A program made the translations under genes and the position numbers. The notes under the pieces are model-generated. The model saw only the letters and a list, made by a program, of their open reading frames with translations. It had not been told where the DNA came from and did not search any database. A stretch of 64,000 nucleotides of DNA. It comes from Acidobacteria bacterium UBA2990. Its GTDB lineage: Bacteria > Acidobacteriota > Vicinamibacteria > Vicinamibacterales > UBA8438. The first letter of the stretch is position 1. Every line of letters begins with the position of its first letter. The stretch is taken from contig DEAE01000012.1 of NCBI GenBank assembly GCA_002347025.1, positions 5,960-69,959 of the forward strand, in the 5' to 3' direction. Of the stretch, positions 41,386 to 49,662 are shown piece after piece.

Positions 41386-42651
41386 CTATAGCGCTTTTCG
41401 CCCTATGTCTGACCTCAGCTGTTTGCCCACGTAGGTGATGTGATCCGCTGCCAAGTAGGCCTTCTCAATCGCATCTGAGAAACCTGCACCCCGACCGACT
41501 ACCGTCATCACTCGACCACCTGACGTTACTACCGTATCATCTCGCTGAACCGTACCAGCCTGAAACAGAAGCACCCCATCCAAAGCCGCTGCCTCATCAA
41601 TTCCAGTTATTGCTACACCGGTCTGATAGGGCCCCGGATATCCTCCAGAGGCTAGCACGACACCGACGTGCGGAATTTGGGTCTGTTCGCATGTCATGTT
41701 GTCGAGGGCTCCCCGGGAAGCCGCTTCGAGCAGTGGTGCCAGCTCTTCAGACACCATTGGCAAAATGACTTGGGCCTCTGGATCTCCTAACCTCACATTG
41801 AATTCGACAACATATGGACCATCGAGGGTAATCATTAAGCCTATATAGAGAAAGCCCTGGTATGGATGTCCATCACCTTTCATACCTTCAAGCACTGGCT
41901 CAACGATCTCACGCCGGATACGGGTTTCCAAAGCTGCTGTCATCAGCGGACTGGGAGCAAAAGCTCCCATTCCTCCAGTATTGGGACCTTTATCACCATC
42001 GAAGGCCCGTTTATGGTCCTGGGCTGCCGGAAGTACCAGTGCCTGTCGCCCGTCACAAATAGCAAAAAAAGAGACCTCCTCCCCCACCAGGCACTCTTCG
42101 ACCACAAGACGCAGTCCTGCGTTACCAAACTGCTGTTCGAGCATCGCTTTCTTCACTGCGTCCTGAGCAGTAGCAAGATCGTGGGCAATAGTCACCCCCT
42201 TTCCAGCTGCCAAGCCATCAGCCTTAATAACCACAGGAAAACCGAACTCAGCCCCAGATACCATCGCCAAGGCTTCGTCTAAACGCTCACATACCCGAAA
42301 ACGCGCGGTCGGAATTCCATGACGCGCCATAAACACCTTGGCAAATGCCTTACTCGACTCTAATTGGGCGGCGAAACGGCTAGGACCGAAAAGACACCGT
42401 CCATTGGCTCTGAACAAGTCATGCACTCCTTGAGACAGTGGTAATTCTGGCCCTACAACAGTAAGGTCAGCTGCCTCTGCATCAGCACACGCTAGAATCG
42501 AACTCGGGTCTGAAAGATCGATAGGGTGGACCGACGGCCCGGTTCCTCCATTTCCCGGTGCGCAGACCACCTTCTCCACAGCCGATTCGCGGGCCAGCTT
42601 CCAGGCCAGGGCGTGTTCGCGCCCTCCACCTCCGACAACCAGTACTTTCAT
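41386..42651 (-). CDS. purD: Phosphoribosylamine-glycine ligase (PurD)
   Basis: This 421-residue ATP-grasp enzyme joins phosphoribosylamine and glycine to make GAR. The N-terminal MKVLVVGGGGREHALAWKL and the ATP-grasp segment VIKADGLAAGKGV are typical. EFNVRLGDPEAQ carries metal ligands. purD-purE form a purine pair on the minus strand. The gene is normal in length and order. Confidence 0.96.
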   Translation of the reverse strand: MKVLVVGGGGREHALAWKLARESAVEKVVCAPGNGGTGPSVHPIDLSDPSSILACADAEAADLTVVGPELPLSQGVHDLFRANGRCLFGPSRFAAQLESSKAFAKVFMARHGIPTARFRVCERLDEALAMVSGAEFGFPVVIKADGLAAGKGVTIAHDLATAQDAVKKAMLEQQFGNAGLRLVVEECLVGEEVSFFAICDGRQALVLPAAQDHKRAFDGDKGPNTGGMGAFAPSPLMTAALETRIRREIVEPVLEGMKGDGHPYQGFLYIGLMITLDGPYVVEFNVRLGDPEAQVILPMVSEELAPLLEAASRGALDNMTCEQTQIPHVGVVLASGGYPGPYQTGVAITGIDEAAALDGVLLFQAGTVQRDDTVVTSGGRVMTVVGRGAGFSDAIEKAYLAADHITYVGKQLRSDIGRKAL

Positions 42652-42996
42652 CGTTCACAAATCTCGCTAGAGTAGCCTCACCCGTCAGACTTATAATCGT
42701 TGACGCTAACCAATACTTCAGCCTAAAATCGCTGATTGTCTCGCTTCAGAAAGTAGAACGAGCTGACGGTGACCAAGCGTTCCGTTTCGCTGAGACAAGT
42801 GACCCTGTTAAGTTCACCAAGTACCGAGAGGTAACCTAACAGTCGCATTTGACGATGAACAAACGCTGTAAGGCAGGATACAGCAACCGGCGAGTTTGGC
42901 TGTTGTCTCATCACGAGACGCTAGCCTAGCACACTGATTTAAGAGACTCGCCGCGTATGCTATTTAAATTTGCTACCTAGGGAGGTGCAGGAAGTT
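42652..42996. other. Intergenic region before rpsU
   Basis: About 340 bases between the divergent purD and rpsU genes. I see no tRNA, riboswitch or credible ORF; short frames on both strands lack motifs. Promoters of both genes must lie here. The strongest ribosome binding site is GGGAGGTG at 42980-42987, before the rpsU start. A PurR-type operator was not recognised. Confidence 0.45.
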
Positions 42997-43194
42997 TTGG
43001 CTGAGGTCAAGGTGCAGGATAGTGAGTCAATCGAGGGCGCGCTTCGCCGCTTCAAGCGAAAGGTCCAACAAGAAGACATCATCAAGGACATCAAGAAGCA
43101 CTCCTTCTACTTAAAACCTGGGGATAAGCGTCGCGCGAAACAAGCGTTGGCAAGGAAGCGGACTCGGAAAAAGCAACGCCGGGAAACCGAATAG
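42997..43194 (+). CDS. rpsU: 30S ribosomal protein S21
   Basis: This 65-residue basic protein is ribosomal protein S21 (MAEVKVQDSESIEGALRRFKRK when the start is read as Met, and a C-terminus rich in Lys and Arg: RKRTRKKQRRETE). I use the TTG at 42997 because it gives the standard N-terminus and follows GGGAGG (42980-42985) by 11 bases. A TTG at 42970 would add nine residues that contain that ribosome binding site. S21 is needed for initiation on many messages. No neighbours in an operon; the next gene starts 359 bases later. Confidence 0.9.
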   Translation: MAEVKVQDSESIEGALRRFKRKVQQEDIIKDIKKHSFYLKPGDKRRAKQALARKRTRKKQRRETE

Positions 43195-43553
43195 CCGCAA
43201 TACGCCCAGACACAACCAGCAATAATTCGCTTGTGGGAGAAACGTTGGATTTTGGCTCATTGGCTGACATGACGCCCATCTTCACCTAGACGATTGACCC
43301 AAACATATCCTTGCTCTAAGACCTCCTCGTTCTACACCTTCGCGAAGCTGGCGTCAGTTCGCTATCATGGGATTCGAGGATGACCGGCTTCTGCACGCTG
43401 CAGACAGCGTTACCCCGGACGTAATGCGGGCTACGGAACGCTCGACAGGCTGCTTCGGTTGAAACCGACCGTTCATCACGCTAGATAAGCCAACTCTGGC
43501 ACGACATATTCGGCTGCAACTTTAAATAGCAGCACAACTTAGACAGCGACAAG
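43195..43553. other. Intergenic region with three small hairpins, possible structured RNA
   Basis: About 360 bases without a credible ORF. Between 43380 and 43470 three inverted repeats follow each other: ACGCTG-CAGA-CAGCGT (43395-43410), CCCG-N9-CGGG (43414-43430) and TCGGT-TGAA-ACCGA (43455-43468). A run of stems like this might be an unrecognised small RNA or a leader of the downstream glycan genes. There is no match that I recognise to a known riboswitch or RNA family. Confidence 0.35.
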
Positions 43554-44564
43554 ATGGCCGAATTCAACATCCAAAGTGATTCCGTTGACGTCACCAAAAT
43601 AATGGGGGAAATCCGCCAGCGTATCCGTGAAAAACGGGGCACGGACTACACCGAGCAGCAAATCCACGAACTCGCAAATGTAAAACTTGAACAGTTTCTT
43701 GACCCTCGACAAGTTCGGTCTGATCTAGTCGAGCACTACAGGAACCTAGATCCACTCGACCCGATTCCGGATTCAGGCCCGGGAACGGACCCAATTCCAG
43801 AAGCCGTGAAGTTCGACAAAGAAACGATTTACGTCTCATCGAGAGGACTAATGGGAACACTCATCCGCCTGATTCGAAGACTATTAAACCCGATTCTTAG
43901 GCTGTTCTTTAATCCGGACCCGATTATCTTTGCCATGTCCAGACAAGCGGAAATCAATATAAAAACGTTAGAGCTCCTTCGACGCCAGACTGAGCAGATG
44001 GAACAGATCGGCAAAAAATTTGCGGCCCGAGAGGCACTGGACACCCTGAACTATGAGGTGCTCAATAACCTCGTGGTAGAAATGACCCGACTGGCAGTCG
44101 ACATGAAGAACCATAAGATGCAAGTAGAGTCGGTAGCCGGGCGGCTTGATTTCGACGAGCGGCGGGCCAAAGCCTTAGAAACGGTTGTTCAGAATCGATC
44201 ATCAGCACAAGACGGACCCAGCAACACCGCTGAAACCCCAGGTACGGCCCCAGCTTCAAATCGGTCGCGTAGACGCCGTCGACGTCCTCGCCGGCGGGTG
44301 GTTCCATCAACCCAGACTCCAGAAACTACCGCCAGTGGGAGAAGTGCCAGTCCTCAGAATGCGGGAAAAAAGCCAGAAACGGCAGACTCACAGTCCCTCC
44401 GAGCACAGGCGATCACCGATTCAGCTAAAGCTAAAGCTGCCTCCACATCAAGAGAGCCAGCAGAACCGAGAGCAGCCGAGTCCTCTCCAGTAACACCTTC
44501 ATCCCAGAACGTTGTCGATCCCGGAGTGGCGCCTCCAGAGGCCCGAGACACCGACGACCAATGA
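43554..44564 (+). CDS. Coiled-coil protein with a basic disordered tail, first gene of a glycan cluster
   Basis: This 336-residue protein is not recognised as an enzyme. Its N-terminus has VDVTKIMGEIRQRIREKRG followed by HELANVKLEQFLDP, which resembles the IM-x-x-IR helical motif at the start of some glycan-modifying proteins. Residues about 125-220 are helical (ARQAEINIKTLELLRRQTEQMEQIG), a probable coiled coil. From about 235 on it is disordered: an Arg-rich patch (NRSRRRRRRPRRRVV) and Pro/Ser/Ala/Thr-rich segments. The stop overlaps the next glycosyltransferase (ATGA), so it is cotranslated with that cluster. It may be a scaffold or regulator of glycan assembly. Confidence 0.65.
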   Translation: MAEFNIQSDSVDVTKIMGEIRQRIREKRGTDYTEQQIHELANVKLEQFLDPRQVRSDLVEHYRNLDPLDPIPDSGPGTDPIPEAVKFDKETIYVSSRGLMGTLIRLIRRLLNPILRLFFNPDPIIFAMSRQAEINIKTLELLRRQTEQMEQIGKKFAAREALDTLNYEVLNNLVVEMTRLAVDMKNHKMQVESVAGRLDFDERRAKALETVVQNRSSAQDGPSNTAETPGTAPASNRSRRRRRRPRRRVVPSTQTPETTASGRSASPQNAGKKPETADSQSLRAQAITDSAKAKAASTSREPAEPRAAESSPVTPSSQNVVDPGVAPPEARDTDDQ

Positions 44565-45889
44565 AGCTTGCTGTTGTTGTTCAACGCTACGGTGCCGACT
44601 TGAATGGTGGCGCTGAGCTACATGCTAGGTATATAGCGGAGCGACTTGCTAAACACGTGGAGGTCGAAGTGCTTACGACCTGCGCAGAAGACTATATCTC
44701 CTGGCACAACCAGTTCGAACCTGGGGTCGAACAAATAAACGGCGTTCCTGTAAGACGGTTTCCTGTAAGCCGCGAGCGTAACGTAGAAGACTTCGGACGA
44801 CGCTCAATCCAAATCTTCGAGCACAAACATTCACTAGCAGCAGAGTTAGCCTGGCTTCGGAGCGAGGGTCCAACCAGCCCCAAGCTAATAAACCACCTCA
44901 GGCGGCACAACCAGACCTACGACTATTGCCTATTCTTTAGTTATCGCTATTACCACTCTTACCACGGCATTAGGGCAACTAGTCAAAAAGCCATTTTAGT
45001 ACCTACAGCTGAACGGGATCCTGCACTCGGATTGCGGATTTTTCGAGACAGCTTTCGTAGTGTAAGGGCCCTGATGTACAACTCACCAGAAGAGCAGACA
45101 TTGATCCAAGCGGTATCGGATAATGGTGACGTACCCTGCGTTGTTGTAGGAGTAGGTTCAGAAATCAAAGCGAATCCCGAACCGGAGCGCTTCCGCCAAA
45201 CAAGTGGAATTAAAGGTCCAGTCATGATCTATATCGGCCGGATCGACAAAAACAAAGGCTGCGGAGAATTATTCGATTACTTTCAACGTTACTCTCGTCT
45301 TTCGCCAAACTTGACCCTAGTTCTCATCGGAAAAACCGTCATACCGATTCCTGACCATCCCAAAATTCGCCATTTGGGTTTTGTCACGGATCAGCAAAAA
45401 TTCGATGCGCTAGCAGCTTCTGACTTACTCGTAATGCCCTCTTACTACGAAAGTCTCTCAATGGTTACACTTGAGGCGTGGGCCCTCGGGCGACCAGTAC
45501 TAGCAAACGGCCGATGTGACGTTCTATGTGGTCAGTCTATACGGAGCAACGCCGGTTTGTACTATGAGAATTATGAAGAATTTGCCGAAACGCTACAGGC
45601 GATCCTCTTGAACAGGACACTTCAGAAAACCCTTGGCCAAAACGGCCAAGCCTACTTCGGCAAGCACTATTCATGGCCAGTTATAGAACGAAAATACTTA
45701 GATGTCCTGGACCTCTTGGATCGAGAAACCACTGGACCGCCCAGAAAACTGCAGCCGCTGCCAGGTTGGTTTGGTCGACACCGTGCCGACCTTCCTCCCA
45801 GTCGTAGCGTCGTAGAAGGGCTTCCCAGCGGGCCCGTGTTACCAAGCCCAACCTCTGCATCCAGTCAGACCTGGGTAGGTTTCTCATGA
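44561..45889 (+). CDS. Glycosyltransferase family 4 (paralogue A1)
   Basis: This 442-residue GT-B enzyme starts with KLAVVVQRYGADLNGGAELHARYIAERL, the family's donor/acceptor entry loop, and has the donor-site motif YESLSMVTLEAWALGRPVLA, E-x7-E, in its C-terminal half. MIYIGRIDKNKGCGELFDYF is the usual start of the second domain. It is a close relative of the last gene of the cluster (48294). It overlaps its neighbours by 4 bases at both ends. It should transfer a sugar in the cytosol to a lipid-linked or protein acceptor. No specificity can be read. Confidence 0.88.
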   Translation: MKLAVVVQRYGADLNGGAELHARYIAERLAKHVEVEVLTTCAEDYISWHNQFEPGVEQINGVPVRRFPVSRERNVEDFGRRSIQIFEHKHSLAAELAWLRSEGPTSPKLINHLRRHNQTYDYCLFFSYRYYHSYHGIRATSQKAILVPTAERDPALGLRIFRDSFRSVRALMYNSPEEQTLIQAVSDNGDVPCVVVGVGSEIKANPEPERFRQTSGIKGPVMIYIGRIDKNKGCGELFDYFQRYSRLSPNLTLVLIGKTVIPIPDHPKIRHLGFVTDQQKFDALAASDLLVMPSYYESLSMVTLEAWALGRPVLANGRCDVLCGQSIRSNAGLYYENYEEFAETLQAILLNRTLQKTLGQNGQAYFGKHYSWPVIERKYLDVLDLLDRETTGPPRKLQPLPGWFGRHRADLPPSRSVVEGLPSGPVLPSPTSASSQTWVGFS

Positions 45890-47121
45890 CCCGCCAGCCG
45901 TCATCCAACCGACCGGCTGTCCATCAGGTTCTCGCCACGTTGGGCTATGGCGATGCTATCGGTAACGAAGTCATAGGAATCCGTAAAGCCCTGCACCTAG
46001 CTGGGTTTGAATCAGACATCTTTGTAGAAACATCAGATTCTCGTGTTGACCATCTGTGTCGAGATTATCGTGACCTTATCGACATCTCTCACCCTGACAA
46101 TATTCTCATTCACCATTTTTCGATTGGGTCTCGAGCATCACGAGTAGCTTATGCTCTTCCAGATCGTATGGTGCTCATCTATCACAACATCACGCCACCC
46201 GAGTACTTCGTCGGAGTTCATAAAGACCTAGTACAGCTTTGCTACAGCGGTCGGAGGGAGCTGAGAGCCTATCCAGCCCGCTGCGACCTTGCGCTGGGGG
46301 ACTCAGAATTTAACAAGGAAGAGTTGGAAGCTCTTGGATTTTCAAGAACCGGTGTACTACCTGTTGTCCCAGACTTCACCCACCTAGACCAAACTCCCGA
46401 TCACACTCTAGTGTCAGAGTTCGACGATGACAAACTTAACATCCTCTTTGTCGGGCGAATGATCCCTAACAAACGAATCGAAGATGTCATACGCTTCTAC
46501 CATGCCTATAAAGTCAAATATGGGCGTAACGCTAGGCTCCTTCTCGTAGGCTCCTATAGCGGATTCGAATCCTACCTTGCCTCACTACATCACCTAATAA
46601 ACAGCCTGGGAATATCAGACGTGCACATCTTCGGCCACGTTTCGAACGCCGAGCTGACCGCATGCTACGACCTAGCCGACTTGTTTCTATCAGCAAGCGA
46701 GCACGAAGGGTTCTGCGTACCTCTAGTCGAGGCCTTCTATAAACAATTACCGGTTCTAGCCTACGACGCAGCGGCGGTGTCTAGTACTCTAGATGGTGCT
46801 GGTGTCCTCTATAAGAACAAGGATCCCAGGCATGTCGCCTCTATCATCAATACCGTGCTCTCGGACGTGGATATCCAAGGCGATATTATTGATGCCCAAG
46901 ACCAAGCCTTAGTTCGACTGCAAGCTATTGACTTCACCACGACACTGCTAGAAGCCATCGAACGAGTACGTCAATCTGCTCGGCTTCCCACCGTCAGTAT
47001 TAGGTGGGATTTTTGGCAGCGCTTTAACGAATGGGAACGCCTCGAAGAGTTGCGTCTATACCGCCCATCAGCATACGAGGCCCTACCATTTAAGCTAGGA
47101 GAAAGCAGCGAAAGTTCATAG
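45886..47121 (+). CDS. Glycosyltransferase family 4 (paralogue B1)
   Basis: This 411-residue protein begins VHQVLATLGYGDAIGNEVIGIRKAL, a GT-B entry loop, then LGDSEFNKEELEALGF, and ends in a C-terminal domain with ILFVGRMIPNKRIEDV and SASEHEGFCVPLVEAFYKQLPVLAYDAAAV. The E-x7-E donor motif is present. It is a paralogue of the next gene (47122), sharing LGDSE[FY]N[KR][QE]ELE[AT]LGF. It has a C-terminal extension (WDFWQRFNEWERLEELRLYRP). It is linked to its neighbours by overlap or immediate adjacency. Confidence 0.88.
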   Translation: MTRQPSSNRPAVHQVLATLGYGDAIGNEVIGIRKALHLAGFESDIFVETSDSRVDHLCRDYRDLIDISHPDNILIHHFSIGSRASRVAYALPDRMVLIYHNITPPEYFVGVHKDLVQLCYSGRRELRAYPARCDLALGDSEFNKEELEALGFSRTGVLPVVPDFTHLDQTPDHTLVSEFDDDKLNILFVGRMIPNKRIEDVIRFYHAYKVKYGRNARLLLVGSYSGFESYLASLHHLINSLGISDVHIFGHVSNAELTACYDLADLFLSASEHEGFCVPLVEAFYKQLPVLAYDAAAVSSTLDGAGVLYKNKDPRHVASIINTVLSDVDIQGDIIDAQDQALVRLQAIDFTTTLLEAIERVRQSARLPTVSIRWDFWQRFNEWERLEELRLYRPSAYEALPFKLGESSESS

Positions 47122-48186
47122 ATGGTTATCAACCAATGGCTTCCGGCTGCACATCAAGGAGATGCCGTAGGGGACAGCGCACGTCGCCTACGTGAGGTGC
47201 TCCGAGAGAGGGGCCACGATTCCGAACTCTACGCCTTAACTATCGACAACAACCTAAGGTGTGAAGTAAGGCCATTCTCCCATCCTGCCGCTGGACGAGG
47301 TGACGTCACAATCCTGCACTTTGCCATCGCCTCACCCATGAGTGCCGCACTGGCATCACTGCCAGGTGCACGAGTAATTCAGTATCACAACATTACCCCA
47401 GCCCACTTCTTCGCTAGCTTCGATGCCAACATCGCTGAAATCGTGACTCGTGGTCGTGACGAATTAGCTTGCTTGGTGGACCGGGTAGATCTGGCCCTAG
47501 GGGACTCAGAATACAACAGACAGGAACTCGAAACCCTTGGGTTCACCGAGAACGGAGTCTTCCCAATCGCCGTCAACACATCACGTTTAACACGGGCACC
47601 TCGGCAACCAGCACTGGAACAAGTCCTTAATGATGGCTTTACAAACATCCTCTTCGTCGGTCGGCTAGTTCCGAATAAAAAGCTCGAAGACCACCTTATG
47701 CTTGCCGAGCACTACAAGCGTTATGTTGATCAGTTTTATCGTTTTATCTTTGTCGGACGCGAGGATGTATGTCCGAATTATTACCGAATGCTCCGCGCAC
47801 TCATGGCCAGCTATCGCATGACGAGTGAACGATTTTGGTTTGTGGGGCAAGTTTCCGATGAAGACCTCGCTACCTATTACCGAACCGCCAGCGCCTATGT
47901 ATCGATGAGTGAGCACGAAGGTTTTTGTGTCCCTCTTCTTGAAGCCATGGCCACTGATGTACCTGTGTTAGCCTATTCATCAACAGCGGTACCAGAGACT
48001 CTTGGCGGTGCCGGTTTGACCTTCTCGCCCAAGGACCTTGAGTATGTATCAGAACTACTAGGCCTTATGGTGTACGATGACGATTTACGAGCTAATATCA
48101 TTACTGGGCAACGTCGCCGTTTGGCGAACTTCACTGACGAGCGATTCGCCACGTGTGTCGACCAACTTGTAGCCCGTTTTTCTTAA
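47122..48186 (+). CDS. Glycosyltransferase family 4 (paralogue B2)
   Basis: This 354-residue protein is the sister of the previous gene: NQWLPAAHQGDAVGDSARRLREVL entry loop, IQYHNITPAHFFASF, LGDSEYNRQELETLGF, and ILFVGRLVPNKKLEDH plus SMSEHEGFCVPLLEAMATDVPVLAYSSTAV. It starts at the base right after the stop of the previous gene. It lacks that gene's C-terminal extension. The duplicated pair suggests two related sugar-transfer steps or sugar variants. A gap of 107 bases follows. Confidence 0.88.
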   Translation: MVINQWLPAAHQGDAVGDSARRLREVLRERGHDSELYALTIDNNLRCEVRPFSHPAAGRGDVTILHFAIASPMSAALASLPGARVIQYHNITPAHFFASFDANIAEIVTRGRDELACLVDRVDLALGDSEYNRQELETLGFTENGVFPIAVNTSRLTRAPRQPALEQVLNDGFTNILFVGRLVPNKKLEDHLMLAEHYKRYVDQFYRFIFVGREDVCPNYYRMLRALMASYRMTSERFWFVGQVSDEDLATYYRTASAYVSMSEHEGFCVPLLEAMATDVPVLAYSSTAVPETLGGAGLTFSPKDLEYVSELLGLMVYDDDLRANIITGQRRRLANFTDERFATCVDQLVARFS

Positions 48187-48293
48187 CACATTGTCTGTCA
48201 ATCAAATCAGACAACTCAATTAGTGAAAAGACAAGCCCCCGTGACACCTTATCTTTCGTTGAGCTCATTTTCCCAATATCCCCCTAAAAACTC

Positions 48294-49622
48294 GTGAAGA
48301 TCGCATTCATCGTCCAACGTTATGGTGCGGAGATCCTCGGTGGCTCTGAATATCACTGCAGGTTGATTGCAGAACGCCTTGCGGGTAAACACCACGTTGA
48401 GGTCTTGACGACATGTGCCCAAGACTACATTTCGTGGAAGAACGAATATCCCGAGGGTGAAGACCGTATTCGTGGAGTGACCGTTCGGAGGTTCGCGAGC
48501 GATCAAACCAGGGATCTGGCTTCATTTAACGAGTACTCCGATTGGATCTTCCATAATGACCACTCGCCAGCTGACGAAGAGAAGTGGCTAAGAATGCAAG
48601 GTCCGTGGTGTCCGAAACTTTTGTCGTACCTCGAACACAACCATCGAAACTACGACGCTCTCATATTCTTCACTTATCTTTACGCTCCAACGGTCCTCGG
48701 AGTGCGGATAGCTCCAGAGCGAAGCATTCTGGTGCCTACCGCCCATGACGAACCCGCTATTCGCCTTGGACTCTATCGAGACGTCTTCAACCGCCCAGCT
48801 GGAATTGCTTATAACACTCATGTTGAGCGAGGTTTTCTGAAACGTTTGTTCGCAATCAATGCGAATGCCGAAGAAACAGTTGGATGTGGCGTCGAATTAC
48901 CGCCTTCTCACCTTCACGAACAGGCTCCAAGATTAGACGTTGGAGACACTCCTCAGTCGGAGGAGACCTCAGCAGACAAAGCGGGATTCGGCCTACCTTT
49001 ATCCTCCAGGGGAGCAGTATTTCGTAGACGTCATCGCTTGTATGGCCCGATTGTCTTGTATGGCGGCCGGATCGATCCCGGGAAAGGGTGCGAGGAGCTA
49101 CTCGACTACTTCAACAGCTACGCCGACTCCTACGGTGACGCATCACTCGTTCTGATGGGACTCAAACTGATGCCCATTCCGGAATCTTCTCACATACGTT
49201 TCGCCGGCATGCTTTCCGAAACAGAACGGTTTGAAGCACTCGAAGCAGCTACGGTCGTAGTGGTTCCATCCCCGTTCGAAAGCCTGTCACTTCTAGCCTT
49301 AGAGTCGCTTGCTATCGGCACCCCGGTACTGGCAAACGCCAGAAGCGAAGTCGTTGTAGATCACTGCCAACGGAGCAATGGCGGCCTTTACTACGCCAAC
49401 CGGGGTGAATTCCAAGAATGTCTCCGCCTGCTAGTTAACAATGACGACTTGCGCGCAGAAATGGGTCGACAGGGGCGTGCTTACGTCCGAACTAATTACC
49501 GATGGGATGCAATCCTCGGAAAGTACGATCGACTGATCTCTGGCTTGCCGCCAGCACGTAAGAACAACCGACCTCGTCGAACTAGTCGAACTAGTCGCCA
49601 AGGTAGAAACAAAAAATCTTGA
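48294..49622 (+). CDS. Glycosyltransferase family 4 (paralogue A2)
   Basis: This 442-residue protein starts with a GTG at 48294, KIAFIVQRYGAEILGGSEYHCRLIAERLAG, and shares with paralogue A1 the segments HVEVLTTCAQDYISWKNEYPEG and FESLSLLALESLAIGTPVLANARSEVV. A loop of about 45 residues between the domains (EQAPRLDVGDTPQSEETSADKAG onward) is an insertion relative to A1. A basic C-terminal tail (RRTSRTSRQGRNKKS) ends it, made in part by a short tandem repeat of CGAACTAGT. It is the last gene of the glycan cluster. No clear Shine-Dalgarno sequence precedes the GTG. Confidence 0.87.
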   Translation: MKIAFIVQRYGAEILGGSEYHCRLIAERLAGKHHVEVLTTCAQDYISWKNEYPEGEDRIRGVTVRRFASDQTRDLASFNEYSDWIFHNDHSPADEEKWLRMQGPWCPKLLSYLEHNHRNYDALIFFTYLYAPTVLGVRIAPERSILVPTAHDEPAIRLGLYRDVFNRPAGIAYNTHVERGFLKRLFAINANAEETVGCGVELPPSHLHEQAPRLDVGDTPQSEETSADKAGFGLPLSSRGAVFRRRHRLYGPIVLYGGRIDPGKGCEELLDYFNSYADSYGDASLVLMGLKLMPIPESSHIRFAGMLSETERFEALEAATVVVVPSPFESLSLLALESLAIGTPVLANARSEVVVDHCQRSNGGLYYANRGEFQECLRLLVNNDDLRAEMGRQGRAYVRTNYRWDAILGKYDRLISGLPPARKNNRPRRTSRTSRQGRNKKS

Positions 49623-49662
49623 CCCTGCTAGACACTCGGCAAAACCCACTCGCTGGACGAAG

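Noticed and set aside
46560..46575. GGATTCGAATCC, which resembles a tRNA T-arm
   Set aside because: It is inside a glycosyltransferase gene and no acceptor, D or anticodon arm surrounds it.
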